Assembly: GCA_022822855.1 (NCBI GenBank) | Contig: JAJDYG010000018.1 | Coordinates: 1 to 58,281, forward strand | DNA length: 58,281 nt | Direction: 5' to 3' | DNA from: Dehalococcoidia bacterium | GTDB taxonomy: Bacteria > Chloroflexota > Dehalococcoidia > Bin125 | Shown here: positions 53,972 to 58,281 of the stretch, piece by piece | Layout of the letters: each line of letters begins with the position of its first letter | Position numbering within the stretch: the stretch's first letter is position 1 | Translations under genes and position numbers: made by a program | The notes under the pieces: generated by a model | Seen by the model: the letters and a program-made list of their open reading frames with translations, nothing else | Databases searched by the model: none | Told to the model about the DNA's origin: nothing

Positions 53972-54681
53972 CAGCGGCCTCCCCGCCTGCCGGCGGCGGC
54001 CGGATCAATCGCCTGAGCCGGACCGCCGGATGTCTCAGTTTCCGCTTCGAAGGGCAGTACCTCACCCTTGTAGATCCAGACCTTGACGCCAATCCGGCCG
54101 AACACCGTCTTCGCTTCGGCAAAGCCGTAATCAATGTCTGCACGAAGCGTGTGCAGCGGCACCCGGCCGGACATCTCCTGCGCCTTGCGCGACATCTCGG
54201 CGCCGCCCAAGCGTCCCGAGATGATGATCTTCGCTCCCTCGGCTCCGCGCTGCATCGTGCGCTGGACCGCCTGTTTGATCGCGCGACGGAAGGCGATGCG
54301 CCGTTCCATCTGCTCGGCCACGTTGCGGGCCACGAGTTGCGCGTCCAGTTCGGGCACGCGAATCTCCGATACGTCCACGCGCAGCCGGATCGGCCGCGAG
54401 ATCAACGTCTCAAGGTCTTTGCGCAACTCCTCGACGTTCTGTCCGCCGCGACCGATCACGATGCCCGGCTTGGCCGTGTGCAGTTTGACGCCAAGCTGGT
54501 TCGCGTTGCGTTCGATATCGATCCGCGAGATCATCGCCTCGCTCAACCGCTCGTTGATGAAGTCGCGAATCTTGCGATCCTCGGCCAGCAGCTCCGCGTA
54601 CTGTTTGTCGGAGTACCACTGGGAGCGCCACTCGTAGATCGTGCCGATCCGGAAGCTGGTCGGGTGAACTTTCTGACCCAT
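53971..54681 (-). CDS. rpsC: Ribosomal protein uS3
   Basis: 236 residues. [22 protein letters not shown] motif [20 protein letters not shown] and [20 protein letters not shown] are diagnostic. A short Gly/Ala-rich extension ends the protein. Confidence 0.97.
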   Translation of the reverse strand: MGQKVHPTSFRIGTIYEWRSQWYSDKQYAELLAEDRKIRDFINERLSEAMISRIDIERNANQLGVKLHTAKPGIVIGRGGQNVEELRKDLETLISRPIRLRVDVSEIRVPELDAQLVARNVAEQMERRIAFRRAIKQAVQRTMQRGAEGAKIIISGRLGGAEMSRKAQEMSGRVPLHTLRADIDYGFAEAKTVFGRIGVKVWIYKGEVLPFEAETETSGGPAQAIDPAAAGRRGGR

Positions 54682-54685
54682 GGCC

Positions 54686-55036
54686 TTATCCGTCCTCTGC
54701 GTCCTGGCCGTCGGACACGACGACGGTGATGTGCGCGGTACGCTTCAGGATTCGTCCAACCCGACCGCGCGCCTTGGCCCGGAAACGGCGGAGCGTGCGT
54801 CCGTCTCCGGCGTGGATTTCCTTGATCCGCAGGTCTCGCGCATCTAGCCCGTAGTTGTTCTCGGCGTTGGCCACTGCGGAATCGAGCACCTTGGCTACAT
54901 CGCGCGCGATCGGCTTCGGCGTGAACCGGAGTTGGAGCCGGGCATCTTCGACCGGCATCCCGCGCAGTCCCTGCATTACCAGGCGGACCTTGCGCGGAGA
55001 AGTACGGACAAACTTGGCTGAGGCCTGGACTTGCAT
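54686..55036 (-). CDS. rplV: Ribosomal protein uL22
   Basis: 116 residues. [20 protein letters not shown], and [20 protein letters not shown] followed by HITVVV are diagnostic. Confidence 0.97.
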   Translation of the reverse strand: MQVQASAKFVRTSPRKVRLVMQGLRGMPVEDARLQLRFTPKPIARDVAKVLDSAVANAENNYGLDARDLRIKEIHAGDGRTLRRFRAKARGRVGRILKRTAHITVVVSDGQDAEDG

Positions 55037-55320
55037 TAGCTCACCCGCGTTCCACGATCGGAGCGGCCGATGTGGCCGCGGAAGGTGCGTGTGGGTGCGA
55101 ACTCGCCCAGTTTGTGCCCGACCATGTTCTCGGTGACAAAGACCGGAATGTGACGGCGCCCGTCATGCACGGCAATCGTCAGCCCGACCATCTCCGGCAC
55201 GATCGTCGAGGGGCGCGCCCAGGTCTGGATCACGGTGCGAGCGCCCGAGGCGCGCACTCGCTGCACCTTCTGCATCAACTTGTGGTCCACGTAGGGACCT
55301 TTTTTCGTTGAACGTGACAT
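55036..55320 (-). CDS. rpsS: Ribosomal protein uS19
   Basis: 94 residues. [20 protein letters not shown] and [20 protein letters not shown] are diagnostic. Stop shares a base with the rplV start. Confidence 0.97.
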   Translation of the reverse strand: MSRSTKKGPYVDHKLMQKVQRVRASGARTVIQTWARPSTIVPEMVGLTIAVHDGRRHIPVFVTENMVGHKLGEFAPTRTFRGHIGRSDRGTRVS

Positions 55321-55344
55321 CGCGCGATTCCTCTGATCTCTGCC

Positions 55345-56181
<837 letters not shown>

Positions 56182-56182
56182 G

Positions 56183-56488
56183 TCAGACTCCCTCGAACAG
56201 GCGGATCTCGTAGCCCTCGGCCAACGTAATGATCGCCTTCTTCCAGTCGCGCTCGCGACCAGGTCGCCCACGCCCGATTCGTCGAGTCGAGCCGCGTACG
56301 TTGATCACATTTACCTTCCGCACCTGCACCGAGAACGCGATTTCGATCGCCTCGCGAATCTGCAGCTTGTTGGCGCGCGGATCGACTTCGAACACGTACT
56401 TGCCCTGCTCGGCGAGCTCGGTTGACTTCTCTGTGATGATCGGCTGGCGCACAACGGCGAAGGGATGAATGTCCTTAGGCATCGCCAT
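56183..56488 (-). CDS. rplW: Ribosomal protein uL23
   Basis: 101 residues. [20 protein letters not shown] and [20 protein letters not shown] are diagnostic. It overlaps rplD by 14 bp if the first ATG is used; an ATG two codons on is possible. Confidence 0.96.
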   Translation of the reverse strand: MAMPKDIHPFAVVRQPIITEKSTELAEQGKYVFEVDPRANKLQIREAIEIAFSVQVRKVNVINVRGSTRRIGRGRPGRERDWKKAIITLAEGYEIRLFEGV

Positions 56489-57134
56489 CCTCCTCGGTGC
56501 TCGTCTCGCCGCCGAACGCCCACATCGCCTCGCAGCGACGGACAGCCGCCTCGGTCATGATCAGCTGGTCGTGCGTCAGGATCAGATAGCTACTCAATGT
56601 CTGCGCCGGCATCGCCTGCACATTCGGAAGATTTCGCGTGCCGAGCACCAGCGCATCATCGACGCCGTCGGAGACCACGAGCGCGTTTCGCTCCACACCC
56701 AACGCCCGGCACAAGCTCGCCATAGCCGAAGTCTTCGCTTCGAACTCAACATCATGCGAGGTCACCAACACGCCACCTTCGGCGGCACGCTGGGAGAGCA
56801 TTGAACGAATCGCCAGCCGACGCATCCGCTTTGGGAGCCGCTGACGATACGAGCGTGGGTGCGGCCCATGGGCTACCGCGCCGCCAATTCTCGTCGGCGA
56901 TGAGGGCGTGCCCATGCGGGCTCGGCCGCCCCCCTTCTGGCGGCCCGTCTTCTTCGACGCCTGCCGGACGTCCGAGCGGTCGAGCGTCGAGGCATTGCCC
57001 TGCCGCGCGTTCGCACGCTGGGCCGTGACAGCCTGATGCACAACCGCCAGATTCGGCTCAATGCCAAACACCGAGTCATCGGCCTCAATCTCGCCTGCAG
57101 CGTTGCCCTGTCCATCGATCAGCGGAAGTTTCAT
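56475..57134 (-). CDS. rplD: Ribosomal protein uL4
   Basis: 219 residues. QRANARQGNASTLDRSDVRQ, KKTGRQKGGGRARMGTPSSP and GGAVAHGPHPRSYRQRLPKR are diagnostic. uL4 commonly represses its own operon by binding the leader, which lies outside this window. Confidence 0.97.
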   Translation of the reverse strand: MKLPLIDGQGNAAGEIEADDSVFGIEPNLAVVHQAVTAQRANARQGNASTLDRSDVRQASKKTGRQKGGGRARMGTPSSPTRIGGAVAHGPHPRSYRQRLPKRMRRLAIRSMLSQRAAEGGVLVTSHDVEFEAKTSAMASLCRALGVERNALVVSDGVDDALVLGTRNLPNVQAMPAQTLSSYLILTHDQLIMTEAAVRRCEAMWAFGGETSTEEDGDA

Positions 57135-57781
57135 CGCTTGCCGCCTCGTCGCTTGGTCTGTCGTATCCGAATCAAACCGTTCGTCGCGCCGGGCACCGAG
57201 CCCTTTACGAAGACCAGATGCCGATCAGCATTGATGTCCACCACCTCAAGGTTCATCGAGGTCGTTGTTTTGCCGCCCATCCGGCCCGCCATCCGAGTGC
57301 CCTTCAGTACCCGGCCGGGAGTCGTACCTGCGCCGACCGAGCCGGGTGCCCGGTGCCGGTCGCTCTGACCATGTGTCCGCGGACCTCCGCGGAAACCGTG
57401 ACGCTTGACGACGCCGGCAAAGCCCTTGCCTTTGGAGACTCCCTGGATATCCACGCGATCGCCGGCCGTGAACACCTCGGTCGCATTCACGACGGCGCCC
57501 ACCTCCACATCCGACAGCTCATCTGCCTCGGCGCGGAAGACTGCCAGATGCTTGAGTGGGCCGTTGGCGCCCGTATGCCCCAGTTCAGCGTTGTTGATTC
57601 GCCAGGCCGGACGCTCGCCATAACCGACCTGCACGCCGGAGTAGCCGTCGCGTGACTCGGTCATGATCTGCGTCACCGGACACGGGCCAACTTCAAGCAC
57701 GGTGCAGCCCAAGACTGCCCCGTCCTCGCCGATGACCTGAACCATGCCCAATTTCTTGCCAAGGAGTCCTGGAATCGCCAT
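57131..57781 (-). CDS. rplC: Ribosomal protein uL3
   Basis: 216 residues. [40 protein letters not shown] and [18 protein letters not shown] are diagnostic. ATG/stop overlaps with rplD by 4 bp. Confidence 0.97.
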   Translation of the reverse strand: MAIPGLLGKKLGMVQVIGEDGAVLGCTVLEVGPCPVTQIMTESRDGYSGVQVGYGERPAWRINNAELGHTGANGPLKHLAVFRAEADELSDVEVGAVVNATEVFTAGDRVDIQGVSKGKGFAGVVKRHGFRGGPRTHGQSDRHRAPGSVGAGTTPGRVLKGTRMAGRMGGKTTTSMNLEVVDINADRHLVFVKGSVPGATNGLIRIRQTKRRGGKR

Positions 57782-57783
57782 GG

Positions 57784-58092
57784 TTACAGCTTGATCTCGA
57801 CATCGACGCCCGAGGACAGTTGCAGCCGCATCAAGGAATCGACTGTTCGGCCTGTGGGTTCGATGATGTCGATGATTCGCTTGTGCGTTCGAATCTCGAA
57901 CTGCTCGCGCCCGTCCTTGTGGACGAATGGCGAACGAATCACCGTGTACTTGCGGATCTCGGTAGGCAGCGGAATCGGTCCAGCGACGCCCGCGCCGGTC
58001 TTCTCAGCGGTATCGAGAATCTGCGCCGCCGACTCATCGAGAACCCGATGGTCGTAGGCCTTCAACCGGATGCGGATCTTCTGCCGAGCCAT
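57784..58092 (-). CDS. rpsJ: Ribosomal protein uS10
   Basis: 102 residues. [20 protein letters not shown] and [18 protein letters not shown] are diagnostic. Follows tuf after 39 bp. Confidence 0.97.
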   Translation of the reverse strand: MARQKIRIRLKAYDHRVLDESAAQILDTAEKTGAGVAGPIPLPTEIRKYTVIRSPFVHKDGREQFEIRTHKRIIDIIEPTGRTVDSLMRLQLSSGVDVEIKL

Positions 58093-58131
58093 GTTGCCGT
58101 CTTTCTGCCCTGCGCTACGTCCGGTGCGGCG

Positions 58132-58281
58132 CTATTCCAGGATCGAGGTGACAGCGCCGGCGCCGACCGTGCGGCCGCCCTCGCGAATCGCAAAGCGCAA
58201 CCCCTCCTCCAGCGCAATCGGCGAAATCAACCGCACCGTCATCTGCACGTTGTCGCCCGGCATCGCCATCTCCACACCCTC
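58132..58281 (-). CDS. tuf: Elongation factor Tu, C-terminal 49 residues (5' part outside window)
   Basis: The visible end reads [20 protein letters not shown], then [20 protein letters not shown], the invariant domain 3 of EF-Tu. The stop TAG is at 58134-58132. It precedes rpsJ as in many bacteria, so the ribosomal operon probably starts upstream of the window. Confidence 0.97.
   Translation of the reverse strand, partial: EGVEMAMPGDNVQMTVRLISPIALEEGLRFAIREGGRTVGAGAVTSILE

Overview
High-GC bacterial chromosome with almost no free space: no gap between genes exceeds about 300 bases. The gene set (hopanoid genes hpnH, hpnG and hpnA, LLM flavin oxidoreductase, D-aminoacylase-type amidohydrolase, Uma2 paralogues, several -10 boxes placed right in front of start codons, zinc-binding S4) suggests a Chloroflexota lineage, perhaps SAR202/Dehalococcoidia-like. 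This is inference; no 16S gene is present.

Layout. (1) 1-5644, plus strand: end of a Uma2 gene, a YjbQ-family gene, then an overlapping run midA, Bcp-type peroxiredoxin, M20 peptidase, IscU-type scaffold, a stand-alone C-terminal half of a molybdenum-hydroxylase FAD subunit, and a MocA-like nucleotidyltransferase. (2) 5772-13215: hpnH, mgtE, two minus-strand genes (VOC protein, enoyl-CoA hydratase), then hpnG, hpnA, SDR and DinB in tight succession. HpnH attaches adenosyl to the hopene side chain and HpnG is expected to remove adenine. (3) 13203-18895: a Clp-fold serine protease with a problematic 5' end and a small upstream gene, acyl-CoA dehydrogenase, geranylgeranyl-reductase-type flavoprotein, a second Uma2, a membrane protein with twin CCHC motifs, and an endonuclease III-like protein. 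(4) 18949-23268: carboxylesterase, SMP-30-type lactonase, SulP transporter. (5) 23269-24778 is the most unusual stretch: palindromic repeats, a small membrane protein ending in a 29-bp tandem duplication, a helix-turn-helix protein gene, and directly after it twelve contiguous 10-bp units TTGGACANNN. (6) 24779-34490: amidohydrolase, SPL-type radical SAM protein, retropepsin-like protein with a small partner, serine hydrolase, LLM oxidoreductase, thioredoxin, plsX, lipoprotein, methyltransferase. (7) 34553-40334, plus strand: apt, mtnP, PfkB kinase, GNAT, ahcY, metK, a SAM-cycle and salvage operon. (8) 58281-40395, minus strand: tuf end, then the S10-spc-alpha ribosomal superoperon with secY, adk, map, infA, rpoA, truA, rplM and rpsI.

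The strongest candidate for an undescribed system is the helix-turn-helix gene (24018-24509) with its 12-unit helically phased array (24538-24657). A degenerate three-unit stretch with the same 10-bp period lies between rpsK and rpsD (44412-44441). Other notable points are a SecY with about 140 extra residues in one extracytoplasmic loop, no rpsN or rpmJ in the ribosomal cluster, several apparently leaderless promoters, and three genes whose stop codon sits inside a short tandem duplication.
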